Made by a program: the position numbers and the translations under genes. This document shows, piece by piece, positions 1-7,242 of a stretch of 8,860 nucleotides of DNA. Under the pieces are notes generated by a model that had not been told where the DNA came from, searched no databases, and worked only from the letters and a program-made list of their open reading frames with translations. The DNA is from an uncultured Clostridia bacterium (GTDB lineage: Bacteria > Bacillota > Clostridia > Oscillospirales > Acutalibacteraceae): positions 1-8,860 of the forward strand of contig CALYNN010000061.1 of the NCBI GenBank assembly GCA_945221685.1, written 5' to 3'. The first letter of the stretch is position 1. Each line of letters opens with the position of its first letter.

Positions 1-734
1 ATTGGTTTATTAAGGATAAAAACGGCAGACCGTATAAAACAGGTCATAATTGGGGCGGCTTCTATTCCCTTGATATTTATAACGACGGCGCAAGAGATTA
101 TCTGAAAAATGTTTTTGATGTTGTCCTTAACGACTGGGGCTACGATTTGGTTAAGCTGGATTTTCTGTACGGCGCCTGCGTGCTTCCTATGCACAATAAA
201 ACAAGAGGCGAAATAATGTGCGACGCTATGGATTTGCTTCGCGAGTGTTGCGGTGACAAGCTGATTTTAGGCTGCGGTGTTCCTATGATGCCGGCCTTCG
301 GTAAGGTTGATTACTGCCGTATCGGCTCCGATATTGCACTGTATTGGAAGCACAACAAATATATTACCCGTGAAGATGTTTCAACTCCTCATGCCGTTTG
401 CAATTCCGTTTTCCGCCGTCACCTTAACGGCAGAGCGTGGATGAATGACCCCGATGTTTTTCTTCTTCGCGATACTAATATTAAAACAAGCTTTGAGCAA
501 AGAAAGCTTCTTGCAAGGGTAAACTCTCTTTTCGGAAGCCTGTTGTTTATTTCGGATAACACTAGCGAGTATAATGAGCAACAGCTTGCGGCACTTTACG
601 ATACCTTTGAAAATAAAGAAACGGTTATAAAAAGGGCAGAGCTTACAAACGGCAATATAATGGAAGTCGAATATACCGAAAACGGCGAAGATAAGCTTCT
701 GCGATTTAATGCTTATACAGGTGAGCTTTGCTGA
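1..734 (+). CDS. GH36-type alpha-galactosidase, 3' part (5' end outside window)
   Basis: This is the C-terminal 243 residues of a clan GH-D glycosidase; the first full codon is at position 3. The probable catalytic nucleophile is the Asp of VKLDFLYG (codon 159-161), which matches the KxD strand of GH36/GH27. The probable acid/base is the Asp of CRIGSDIALYW (codon 330-332), at the place of the TSD segment in classical GH36. Further on, GRAWMNDPDVFLLRD fits the W-x-NDPD-x4-R signature of alpha-galactosidase barrels. A small beta domain ends the protein. The family removes terminal alpha-galactose, or in some members alpha-GalNAc, by a retaining mechanism. The N-terminal domain, start and any export signal are not visible. 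The next gene starts 17 nt downstream and the one after encodes a beta-galactosidase, so this is part of a glycan-utilisation operon. The family call is firm; the sugar specificity is inferred. Confidence 0.85.
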   Translation, partial: WFIKDKNGRPYKTGHNWGGFYSLDIYNDGARDYLKNVFDVVLNDWGYDLVKLDFLYGACVLPMHNKTRGEIMCDAMDLLRECCGDKLILGCGVPMMPAFGKVDYCRIGSDIALYWKHNKYITREDVSTPHAVCNSVFRRHLNGRAWMNDPDVFLLRDTNIKTSFEQRKLLARVNSLFGSLLFISDNTSEYNEQQLAALYDTFENKETVIKRAELTNGNIMEVEYTENGEDKLLRFNAYTGELC

Positions 735-751
735 CGCTTTGGTGAATTAGT

Positions 752-2806
752 ATGAAAAAAGTATTTGTAGTTTCAAAAACTCATTTGGATTTAGGCTTTA
801 CGGATTATGCCGAAAGCATACGCAGTAAGTACATATACGAATTTATACCGTCAGCGGCGGCTCTTGCAAAGGCAGTAAATAAAAACGGTAAAAAAGCTTT
901 TGTTTGGACCACAGGCTCTTGGATTTTAAAGGAAGCGCTTCAAAACGGTACCCCTACTCAAAAGGAGGAGCTTATAAATGCCATTAAGTGCGGAAATATT
1001 GTTCCTCACGCAATGCCCTTTACAACCCATACCGAGCTTCTTGACGGAGATACGCTTGATTACGGACTTTCTATTGTTGATGAAATCGACGAAATAAGAG
1101 GCAGAAAAACCGTTGCCGCAAAAATGACAGATGTTCCCGGTCATACAAAGGCGCTTGTGCCCTTTTTGGCAAAGCACGGAATTAAGCTTTTGCATATCGG
1201 CGTAAACGGTGCCTCGGCTTTGCCGGAGGTTCCCGAATGCTTTTTGTGGAAAAACGGCGAGTCAGAGGTAGTAGTAATTTATTCCGGTGATTACGGCGGA
1301 GCTTTTAAGTGTGATTTGATTGACGAGGTGCTCTATTTTGACCATACCCTTGATAATCACGGAGCACCGCCTCCCGAAAAGGTGCTTGATAAGCTAAACT
1401 CTATTCAAAAGCAATTTCCCGGCTACAAGGTGGAAGCAGGCTGTCTTGACGATTTTGCCGATATTATTTGGCAGGTAAGAGATAAGCTTCCCGTGCTTGA
1501 AAGTGAAATAGGCGATACCTGGATTCACGGCAGTGCAACAGACCCGTATAAATCTGCCGCCCTTCGTCAGCTTATGAGCCTTAAAAAGCAGTGGCTCGCC
1601 GACGGCACTATGAAAAAGGGCAGTGAGGAATATAAGGGCTTTACCGATAATCTGCTTTGCGTTGCCGAGCATACCTGCGGTATGGACAGCAAAATGTATT
1701 TTTCCGATTACAAAAATTATCTTAAGCCTGATTTCCAAAAGGCAAGAAGGGCAGATAAAGTAGGAATTTTCAGCACCGGCGGAGGATTCCTTCAGAGCAT
1801 TATGACGCTGACTAACCGTATAAGCGGTAACTACCGTCAAGGCTCGTATAAGGCAATGGAAAAAAGCTGGGCGGAGCAGCGTGATTACATCAGTAAAGCA
1901 GTTTCGTATTTGAGCGAGGCGCATAAGGCTCAGGCAGAAAACGAGTTAGCGTCTCTTGTACCGAAGCGTCCCGTTGCCGTAAAGGACGATGGCAACCCCT
2001 TTGAAGCCGTTACCTGCGGAAAATGGAGCTTTAGGATAAATAAAAACGGAGGAATAGGCTGTCTCTCCTGCGACGGTAATGCCGTTATTCGTGAGAACGA
2101 TTTACCTATTGCCGAATATCATTGCTATACAGACAGTGATTATGATTATTGGCTCAATCATTATTCGCGAAACCTCAGTCAAACAAAAGGCTGGGCAATA
2201 GCCGATTTTGCAAGGCCGGGATTAAAGCGCGTTCGCGGTAAATATCCTGCCGGCAGATTTGCTTATAAATTAGAGAAGGCATGCCTGCAAATAGGCGGAG
2301 AAAACGAAATTTGCATAACAGCAAATTTAAAATGCGACGATGCATTGTGCAGTAAGGCAGGAGCACCCCGTTTAATTCAGATAATATATACCCTAAGCGA
2401 AAAGGGACTTAACATTGACCTGTCTTGGTTTGATAAGGACGCAAGCAGGCTAACGGAGGCTTTGTTTATGCGCCTTTATCCTGACGGAGATAGCATAGAA
2501 ATTACAAAAATAGGCTCTTCGGTTAACCCTTATGATGTTGCTTCAATGGGCGGAAGAAATCTTCACGCAGTGCAAAAATATACTGTAAATTGCAAAAACA
2601 AAAGCTATGATTTTATTAACCGTCATGCTCCGCTGATTTCCGTCGGCAGGGGAAAAGTTCTTGAGTTTGACAATAAGCTTGAGGATTTTAAAAAGGACGG
2701 AATTGCCTATGTGATTCATAACAATGTGTGGGGTACTAATTTTCCCCTGTGGTATGAGGAAAACGCCCGCTTCAGCTTTACAATAACGGAAAACAACTGC
2801 GAATAA
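752..2806 (+). CDS. GH38-like DUF5054 protein, putative glycoside hydrolase (alpha-mannosidase-like)
   Basis: This 684-residue protein has no signal peptide and is probably cytoplasmic. The N-terminus carries KTHLDLGFTD (residues 9-18), the counterpart of the HxD metal-ligand strand of GH38 alpha-mannosidases. TDVPGHTKALVPFL (126-139) matches the segment that holds the nucleophile Asp in GH38 enzymes (D-P-F-G-H-S in Golgi mannosidase II). H11, D13 and D127 are therefore the likely metal/catalytic residues, and H307 in AEHTCGMDSKMY is a candidate fourth ligand. A helical region spans about 330-420 and a beta-rich C-terminal domain runs from about 425 to the end, the usual GH38 layout. The family is known as DUF5054 and its substrate is not established to my knowledge. 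ATG at 752 is preceded by a modest GGTGA (741-745). The gene lies 17 nt after the GH36 gene and 15 nt before lacZ, so all three are probably co-transcribed. Activity on alpha-mannosides is an inference; another sugar is possible. Confidence 0.82.
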   Translation: MKKVFVVSKTHLDLGFTDYAESIRSKYIYEFIPSAAALAKAVNKNGKKAFVWTTGSWILKEALQNGTPTQKEELINAIKCGNIVPHAMPFTTHTELLDGDTLDYGLSIVDEIDEIRGRKTVAAKMTDVPGHTKALVPFLAKHGIKLLHIGVNGASALPEVPECFLWKNGESEVVVIYSGDYGGAFKCDLIDEVLYFDHTLDNHGAPPPEKVLDKLNSIQKQFPGYKVEAGCLDDFADIIWQVRDKLPVLESEIGDTWIHGSATDPYKSAALRQLMSLKKQWLADGTMKKGSEEYKGFTDNLLCVAEHTCGMDSKMYFSDYKNYLKPDFQKARRADKVGIFSTGGGFLQSIMTLTNRISGNYRQGSYKAMEKSWAEQRDYISKAVSYLSEAHKAQAENELASLVPKRPVAVKDDGNPFEAVTCGKWSFRINKNGGIGCLSCDGNAVIRENDLPIAEYHCYTDSDYDYWLNHYSRNLSQTKGWAIADFARPGLKRVRGKYPAGRFAYKLEKACLQIGGENEICITANLKCDDALCSKAGAPRLIQIIYTLSEKGLNIDLSWFDKDASRLTEALFMRLYPDGDSIEITKIGSSVNPYDVASMGGRNLHAVQKYTVNCKNKSYDFINRHAPLISVGRGKVLEFDNKLEDFKKDGIAYVIHNNVWGTNFPLWYEENARFSFTITENNCE

Positions 2807-2811
2807 AGGAG
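2805..2811 (+). promoter_or_regulatory. Ribosome binding site of lacZ overlapping the upstream stop codon
   Basis: AAAGGAG lies 10 nt before the ATG at 2822 and overlaps the last two bases of the TAA (2804-2806) of the DUF5054 gene. The overlap supports one operon and probable translational coupling, and fixes the lacZ start. Confidence 0.75.
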
Positions 2812-2821
2812 AACGATTAAT

Positions 2822-5791
2822 ATGAAATACACCGTAAAAAGAAATCTGCATACTGATTTTAATGTGTTTGAGGAAAATAAGCTTTCTCCAAGAAGCTATT
2901 TTATACCCTTTTCTGCCGAGGATAAGCTTGCTCAAACCGATTATAAAACCGAAAGATATAATTCCGACAGGGTAGTTATGCTCAGCGGCGAATGGGATTT
3001 TAAGTATTTTGATAAACTGAGCAAAATACCCGAAAGCCTTGATACCGACAATACTGCCTTTGATAAAATTTCTGTTCCCAGCACTTGGCAAAGAATGGGA
3101 TACGACCAAATTGCGTATATAAATACGCGCTATCCCTTCCCAAAAAGGCCTCCTCATATTCCCGAGGATGTGGCGGTGGGAATTTACAGAAGGACTGTCA
3201 GCCTTAAAAAATATCCCCGTCAGGTGATTTCTTTTTTGGGTGTTGCAGGTGCGCTTGCTCTTTATGTAAACGGAAATTATGTTGGCTACTCCGAGGGCTC
3301 CCACAATACTGCGGAGTTTGATATTACCAATCTTGTGCTTGACGGCGAAAACGAAATCGTTGCCGTTAACTACAAATGGAGCAACGGCACATATCTTGAA
3401 TGTCAGGATATGTTTAGGGAAAACGGTATCTTCCGCGATGTGTATATCATTAATCAGGAGGAAAAGCATATTGACGATTTCCTCTTTAGAACGAGCAAAA
3501 ATGCTGATGGCACTTATGATTTGAAAATCAAAATTGATGGCAATTTTGATGATGTTGACATTTCCTGTGACCTATTTACAACAAAGGAAAGCAACACAAT
3601 CATAAAAAATCTTAAAGTAAATGAATGGACGGCAGAAACACCTAATCTCTATGAGGTTGCAATCAAAATAAAAGATGTTGAGGTTATTCGTACCTACATT
3701 GGCTTTAAGGATGTAAAAATCGACGGCGAGGTATTTCTGTTTAACGGAAAGCCTATAAAAATGCTTGGTGTCAATCACCACGATACCCATATGACAAAGG
3801 GCTATGCAGTTTCTCTTGAGGATTTGGAGCTTGATATTAAGCTTATGAAGGAGTATAACTGCAACGCCGTGCGCACCTCTCACTATCCTCCCGACCCTGC
3901 ATTTTTAACTATGTGCGATATGTACGGACTTTATGTTGTTGACGAGGCGGACATTGAAACTCACGGATTTTATGCCGTACCGTACAGTACATATAATCCA
4001 AACAGACTCAGCAACGATGTTAAGTGGGCAACCCATTATCTCGACAGAGTTAAAAGAATGTATGAAAGAGATAAAAACCACCCCTCCGTTACTATGTGGA
4101 GCTTGGGCAACGAGTCAGGCGGATACAAGTGTCAGGATGTATGCTACGACTTTCTTAAGAGCGTAAATCCCGAAATTCCCGTTCATTACGAGGGTGCAAT
4201 TCGCAGTAAGCGCTGGGCGTACGATGTTGTTTCAAGAATGTACGGTACCCCCGATTTAATGCGAAAAATACTTAAGGGCACCGCAGGCAGTAAATATAAG
4301 GGTAAGCCCTTCTTCCAGTGCGAATATGCTCACGCTATGGGCAACGGACCCGGCGGACTTGAGGAATATATGGAGCTTTTCTATTCCTCAAAGCAGTTTA
4401 TGGGCGGCTGTATTTGGGAATGGGCAGACCACAGCGTGTATGACGAAAACGCAAGGTACAAATGGACCTACGGCGGCGACCATAACGAGCCTATCCACGA
4501 CGGTAATTTCTGTGTTGACGGACTTTTCTATCCCGACCGCAAGCCCTCCAGCGGCGCACTTGAAATGAAGGTGTGCTACAGACCGATAAGAGCCGAGTAT
4601 TCGGGTGACGGTATCTTTGTTCTTAAAAACACAAGGTGCTTTAAGGATACCTCGGATATAGCAGTTTCTTACCAAATTATCAAAAACGGCAGCGTTGCCG
4701 AGACGGGAGATATTTCATCTGTTATTGCTCCCCAAACTGCAAAGAAAATTCAAATAAATTCCCCTGCTTTGTCTGAAAAGGACTGCGATGTTTTTGTAAA
4801 CTTTATTTATAATGATAAAAATGCAGGCAGAGAAATTGCAACGGAGCAGGTGACTGTTTCTCTTGCAAGGGCAAGCTCAAGGAGTGTTGCCGCAAATGCT
4901 CAAATCAGTGAGTCCTCCGGTGAAATTTCCGTTTCCTTTGAAAACGGAAAGGCTGTTTTTGACAAAAAGAGAGGACTTGTAAGCTACACGCTTAACGGCT
5001 GTGAATACCTTAACTCCAATCCGTTAGATAAGCAAAGCGGCTTTGTTCCTCATATTTACAGAGGCAGGCTCGATAACGATCAGTATATGGTTATATTCTG
5101 GAAAATCATCGGTCTTGACTGCTCTGCACCAAAGCTTGTTTCCTGTAAGGTTAGGAATAAAAACGGTGAAAAATGCGTAAGCACGGCTTATGATTTTGTA
5201 ACAAGGGGAATTTTTGTGCTTGCAAGGGCTCGGGTGGATTATTTCTTTGGAAGGGACGGTAAAATGCGAATTGCCGTTTCTCTTAAAAAGGCTTGTCCTC
5301 TTACCGACCAGCTTCCGCGCTTCGGCGTTCATTGCGAGCTTCCCAAAGACTTTGAAAGGGTTGAATACTACGGCAGAGGTCCTGTTGAAAACTATTCCGA
5401 TTTTAAGGAGCATTCACCTGTCGGCATATATGAAACAACCGTTTCAAAAATGGCTCATAAGTATATTAAGCCGCAGGATTCAGGCAACAGAGGTGATGTG
5501 CGTTACAGCGTGCTTGCAGACGAAAACGGCGTTGGCTTTAAGTTTACATATGTTGATAAGCCCTTTAGCTTTAACGCAAATCATTTTACTCTCGGTCAGC
5601 TTAAAACGGCAAAGCATATAGAGGATTTGCCCGATACGGCTACCACCTTTGCGGCAGTTGACGGCTTTGTTCGCGGTACAGGCTCAGGAAGCTGCGGACC
5701 TATTCCGTCAAAGGAGCATCAAATAGGCTTCGGCTATTATAAGCCGCTGTCATACTCCTTTGAGGTTCAACCGCTTACTGCAGAGGAATAA
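2822..5791 (+). CDS. lacZ: Beta-galactosidase, GH2 LacZ type
   Basis: This 989-residue enzyme (E. coli LacZ has about 1023) hydrolyses terminal beta-D-galactose by a retaining mechanism. Domains in order are: N-terminal jelly roll (about 45-215, with LSGEWDF and YLECQDMFRENGIFRDV), an immunoglobulin-like domain (about 215-300), the TIM barrel (about 300-590), a further beta domain and the C-terminal Bgal small-chain domain (about 710-989, with EYYGRGPVENYSD). The acid/base is E431 in WSLGNESGG and the nucleophile is E501 in QCEYAHAMGN. H320, H354 (TSHYP), E379 and H381 (ETHG) fit the E. coli active-site His/Glu set. D196 (ECQD) and the NFCVDGL segment at 562-568 fit the sodium/galactose site, with Asp where E. 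coli has Asn604. No signal peptide is present, so it acts in the cytoplasm. It is the last gene of the operon and a hairpin terminator follows. The family is certain; lactose need not be the natural substrate. Confidence 0.95.
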   Translation: MKYTVKRNLHTDFNVFEENKLSPRSYFIPFSAEDKLAQTDYKTERYNSDRVVMLSGEWDFKYFDKLSKIPESLDTDNTAFDKISVPSTWQRMGYDQIAYINTRYPFPKRPPHIPEDVAVGIYRRTVSLKKYPRQVISFLGVAGALALYVNGNYVGYSEGSHNTAEFDITNLVLDGENEIVAVNYKWSNGTYLECQDMFRENGIFRDVYIINQEEKHIDDFLFRTSKNADGTYDLKIKIDGNFDDVDISCDLFTTKESNTIIKNLKVNEWTAETPNLYEVAIKIKDVEVIRTYIGFKDVKIDGEVFLFNGKPIKMLGVNHHDTHMTKGYAVSLEDLELDIKLMKEYNCNAVRTSHYPPDPAFLTMCDMYGLYVVDEADIETHGFYAVPYSTYNPNRLSNDVKWATHYLDRVKRMYERDKNHPSVTMWSLGNESGGYKCQDVCYDFLKSVNPEIPVHYEGAIRSKRWAYDVVSRMYGTPDLMRKILKGTAGSKYKGKPFFQCEYAHAMGNGPGGLEEYMELFYSSKQFMGGCIWEWADHSVYDENARYKWTYGGDHNEPIHDGNFCVDGLFYPDRKPSSGALEMKVCYRPIRAEYSGDGIFVLKNTRCFKDTSDIAVSYQIIKNGSVAETGDISSVIAPQTAKKIQINSPALSEKDCDVFVNFIYNDKNAGREIATEQVTVSLARASSRSVAANAQISESSGEISVSFENGKAVFDKKRGLVSYTLNGCEYLNSNPLDKQSGFVPHIYRGRLDNDQYMVIFWKIIGLDCSAPKLVSCKVRNKNGEKCVSTAYDFVTRGIFVLARARVDYFFGRDGKMRIAVSLKKACPLTDQLPRFGVHCELPKDFERVEYYGRGPVENYSDFKEHSPVGIYETTVSKMAHKYIKPQDSGNRGDVRYSVLADENGVGFKFTYVDKPFSFNANHFTLGQLKTAKHIEDLPDTATTFAAVDGFVRGTGSGSCGPIPSKEHQIGFGYYKPLSYSFEVQPLTAEE

Positions 5792-5826
5792 TTCCTTCGT
5801 AATGAAAATCAGTTGACAAAAATGCA

Positions 5827-5870
5827 GGCAGACCTGTTGCGATTAATTTCGGTGCAGGTCTGCCGTTGTT
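5827..5870 (+). terminator. Probable intrinsic terminator after lacZ
   Basis: GGCAGACCTG (5827-5836) and CAGGTCTGCC (5855-5864) form a perfect 10-bp stem with an 18-nt loop, followed by the T-rich GTTGTTTCTC. It begins 35 nt after the lacZ stop, the expected place for the operon's end. The loop is rather long and the T-tract interrupted, so termination may be partial. Confidence 0.6.
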
Positions 5871-5882
5871 TCTCATTTATAG

Positions 5883-5965
5883 TATATTTTACAAAGATAA
5901 TATATTATAATAATTTGAGCATACTGCTTTAAAAAAATTTGCAGATAGCAGTAAAGGAGTATAAT
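5883..5965 (+). promoter_or_regulatory. AT-rich candidate promoter region for the EEP gene unit
   Basis: Two perfect TATAAT hexamers occur, at 5906-5911 and 5960-5965. The first has only a poor -35 (TATATT, 5883-5888) at 17-bp spacing. The second has TTTGCA (5938-5943) at 16-bp spacing, but it sits between a ribosome binding site and the expected start of the degenerate frame. A promoter is expected here because the region follows a terminator, but neither match is convincing alone. Confidence 0.3.
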
Positions 5966-5981
5966 TATTAAAAAAGCAGTA
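5922..5981 (+). repeat. Overlapping inverted repeats with alternative pairing around a ribosome binding site
   Basis: TACTGCTTT (5922-5930) is the exact reverse complement of AAAGCAGTA (5973-5981). Its first seven bases also pair with AGCAGTA (5947-5953), because AGCAGTAAA occurs twice as a direct repeat (5947-5955 and 5975-5983). The AAAGGAG at 5953-5959 touches the short hairpin's right arm and lies in the loop of the longer one. The arms are short and the region is AT-rich, so chance is a real alternative. Confidence 0.35.
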
Positions 5982-6100
5982 AAAATAGTAATATGTGCGG
6001 CAGTTACAGCTACGCAATAACCGCGGCGGCAGTGGAAATACATTTAGGCTATGGCAAAACAACCGATGAGGGGTTTGAGGGCTCCCTTGATTTAGGATAG
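5967..6100 (+). pseudogene. Degenerate small gene with signal-peptide-like frame (lost start, one-base frame break)
   Basis: A good ribosome binding site, AAAGGAG (5953-5959), stands 7 nt before ATT (5967-5969), where an ATG would be expected. The frame reads KKAVKIVICAAVTAT and stops at TAA 6018-6020. Shifting at about 6014, as if one base had been lost, continues it as AITAAAVEIHLGYG and then KTTDEGFEGSLDLG, to TAG 6098-6100. Joined, this would be about 44 residues: a basic start, a hydrophobic core and a short tail. The beginning resembles that of the next gene (NKALKIVLSVLLCACALAA), suggesting a remnant of a tandem paralogue or simply another exported small protein. Its stop lies inside the next gene's ribosome binding site, as in a coupled operon. 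Alternatives: a sequencing indel in a live gene that starts at ATT, or chance. An ATG at 5993 opens 35 codons in the second frame but has no ribosome binding site. Confidence 0.45.
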
Positions 6101-6103
6101 GAG
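6099..6103 (+). promoter_or_regulatory. Ribosome binding site deciding the GTG start of the EEP gene
   Basis: AGGAG lies 7 nt before GTG at 6111 and shares bases with the TAG (6098-6100) that closes the degenerate upstream frame. No other in-frame start lies near it, and the first residues after the GTG form a normal signal sequence. Confidence 0.75.
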
Positions 6104-6110
6104 AGAAAGC

Positions 6111-7043
6111 GTGAATAAAGCGTTAAAAATAGTTTTATCGGTATTATTGTGTGCCTGTGCCTTGGCGGCGGTTGTTCCCACCGCAGTATATGGAGTGCGA
6201 GGAAGCCTTGCAGGAATTTCTCTGCCTCGGGATTATGAAAGGCAGCTTGCCGAAAACGCCTTTGAAAACAGTGCCGATGTAAGAATAATGTCGTCAAACC
6301 TGCTGGTGCATTACGAGAGCTGGGGCGGCGAGCCTGCAAAGCCGAGAGCAAAAATGTATGTTGAAATGATTAGGGAGTATATGCCCGATGTAATCGGCTT
6401 GCAGGAGCTTTGCGATAGCTGGTACTGCTGCTTAAAATTCAATTTACCTAAGGACTATAAAATGCTTTATTCGTTTTCTACCGGAGCCTTTGTTCGTATG
6501 ACTGCCATGGTGTATAACAGCGAAACCCTTGAACTGATTGACAGCGGAAATTTTGCGTATGAGCAGGGTGATAATACCCGTCTGCGCCGAGTTGTGTGGG
6601 CAGTATTTCGGTTGAGAAGCACAGGCAGACTTTTCGCCGTAACAAACACTCATTTTGATTTAATCCGTGAGGGTAGGGAAAAAGAGCTTGCTCGAGTTAT
6701 GAAGAGTCAGGAACAGGAACTTTCGGCGTGTATTGACAGTATAGCAAAAAGGTACAATTGCCCCGTTTACGCCGTTGGTGATTTTAATTCAACAGAGGAA
6801 AGCACTCGCAGTAATCCTGCCGATATTCCCGAAATATATAATTCCCTTGCAGAAAAATATACCGACCAAAAGTATAATTGCAAAAATCAGATGTGCGGCA
6901 GTGAACAACGGTGGAGGAGTCCAACCTATGACCATATCCTTTCTACAAGCTCTTTAAGGGCAGAGGATTTTTGCCTTATGTCTTATAAGTGGCTTAAGCC
7001 TGTGTCCGACCATTATCCCGTTTTTGCAGATGTGTATATTTAA
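6111..7043 (+). CDS. Exported endonuclease/exonuclease/phosphatase (EEP) family protein
   Basis: This 310-residue protein begins with a basic residue pair and a hydrophobic core (about 1-28: MNKALKIVLSVLLCACALAA and on), a Sec signal peptide or N-terminal anchor. LCAC at 13-16 is not a proper lipobox. The rest is one metal-dependent EEP (DNase I-like) domain with all core motifs: SSNLL (N63), PDVIGLQEL (E99), TNTHFD (H181), VGDFNS (D224, N226), YDHIL (D274, H275) and the terminal SDHYPVFADV (D300, H301). The family cleaves phosphodiester or phosphomonoester bonds in DNA, RNA, sphingomyelin or inositol phosphates, and the substrate cannot be told from these motifs. Export points to an outside substrate, perhaps for phosphate or nucleotide scavenging (inference). 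The gene is separated from lacZ by a terminator and appears to be transcribed from the AT-rich leader. It starts with GTG, supported by AGGAG 7 nt upstream. Confidence 0.88.
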   Translation: MNKALKIVLSVLLCACALAAVVPTAVYGVRGSLAGISLPRDYERQLAENAFENSADVRIMSSNLLVHYESWGGEPAKPRAKMYVEMIREYMPDVIGLQELCDSWYCCLKFNLPKDYKMLYSFSTGAFVRMTAMVYNSETLELIDSGNFAYEQGDNTRLRRVVWAVFRLRSTGRLFAVTNTHFDLIREGREKELARVMKSQEQELSACIDSIAKRYNCPVYAVGDFNSTEESTRSNPADIPEIYNSLAEKYTDQKYNCKNQMCGSEQRWRSPTYDHILSTSSLRAEDFCLMSYKWLKPVSDHYPVFADVYI

Positions 7044-7110
7044 CTCTACTTTGCGTAGGTTGTAAATGCAAAAGGACTGTGGTACTCTTTTGGTGAAAGG
7101 AGTTGACGGT

Positions 7111-7158
7111 ATGGATATTAACAAAATTGCCGCCCTTATAAAAGAACGGCGTGAGGCC
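7111..7158 (+). pseudogene. Orphan gene start, possible stub of a helix-turn-helix regulator
   Basis: AAAGGAG (7096-7102) stands 8 nt before ATG 7111, an optimal initiation signal 67 nt after the EEP gene. The frame opens with MDINKIAALIKERREA, which resembles the first helix of many XRE-family regulators (where GLTQ would soon follow). It then turns into CPVLLKYLIIF and runs through the terminator hairpin and antisense to the tadA 3' end, up to a stop at 7318-7320 (69 codons). The later part looks non-coding. I read this as a gene truncated near codon 16, or a very short peptide. The XRE resemblance rests on few residues. Confidence 0.35.
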
Positions 7159-7206
7159 TGCCCTGTTTTGCTTAAATATTTAATCATCTTTAATATTTTG
7201 ATACAA

Positions 7207-7242
7207 AAAATCCCTTGGAGTATCTATGCACCAAGGGATTTT
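7207..7242. terminator. Bidirectional intrinsic terminator between convergent units
   Basis: AAAATCCCTTGG (7207-7218) and CCAAGGGATTTT (7231-7242) form a perfect 12-bp stem with a 12-nt loop. The T-run on the right serves the + strand EEP unit. The A-run on the left (7205-7210) gives a U-tract for - strand transcripts from tadA, whose stop is 18 nt away. Confidence 0.85.

Larger units (their letters stand above)
5792..6110 (+). other. 319-bp region between lacZ and the EEP gene
   Basis: No intact gene is visible here. In order it holds the probable lacZ terminator hairpin, an AT-rich stretch (about 5880-5990) with two TATAAT hexamers and short inverted repeats, a degenerate signal-peptide-like frame (5967-6100), and the ribosome binding site of the next gene. 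Each part has its own entry. Confidence 0.7.

Noticed and set aside
1394..1924. 176-codon - strand frame inside the DUF5054 gene
   Set aside because: It is fully antisense to conserved coding sequence, with no recognisable domain or supporting context.
2543..3469. Long open frame of 308 codons on the - strand across the DUF5054/lacZ junction
   Set aside because: It is antisense to two well-supported genes, has no family-like motif, and fits the codon bias of the + strand genes.
5783..5797. Small hairpin AGGAA-TAA-TTCCT around the lacZ stop codon
   Set aside because: A 5-bp stem with a 3-nt loop is expected by chance and has no following T-run; the 10-bp stem downstream is the better terminator.
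5813..5841. Perfect TTGACA (5813-5818) after lacZ as a -35 box
   Set aside because: The bases 17 nt downstream (GTTGCG) are not a -10 box, and the interval is occupied by the terminator stem.
7050..7070. TTTGC/GCAAA inverted repeat after the EEP gene as an operator
   Set aside because: The 5-bp arms are too short to support a claim.
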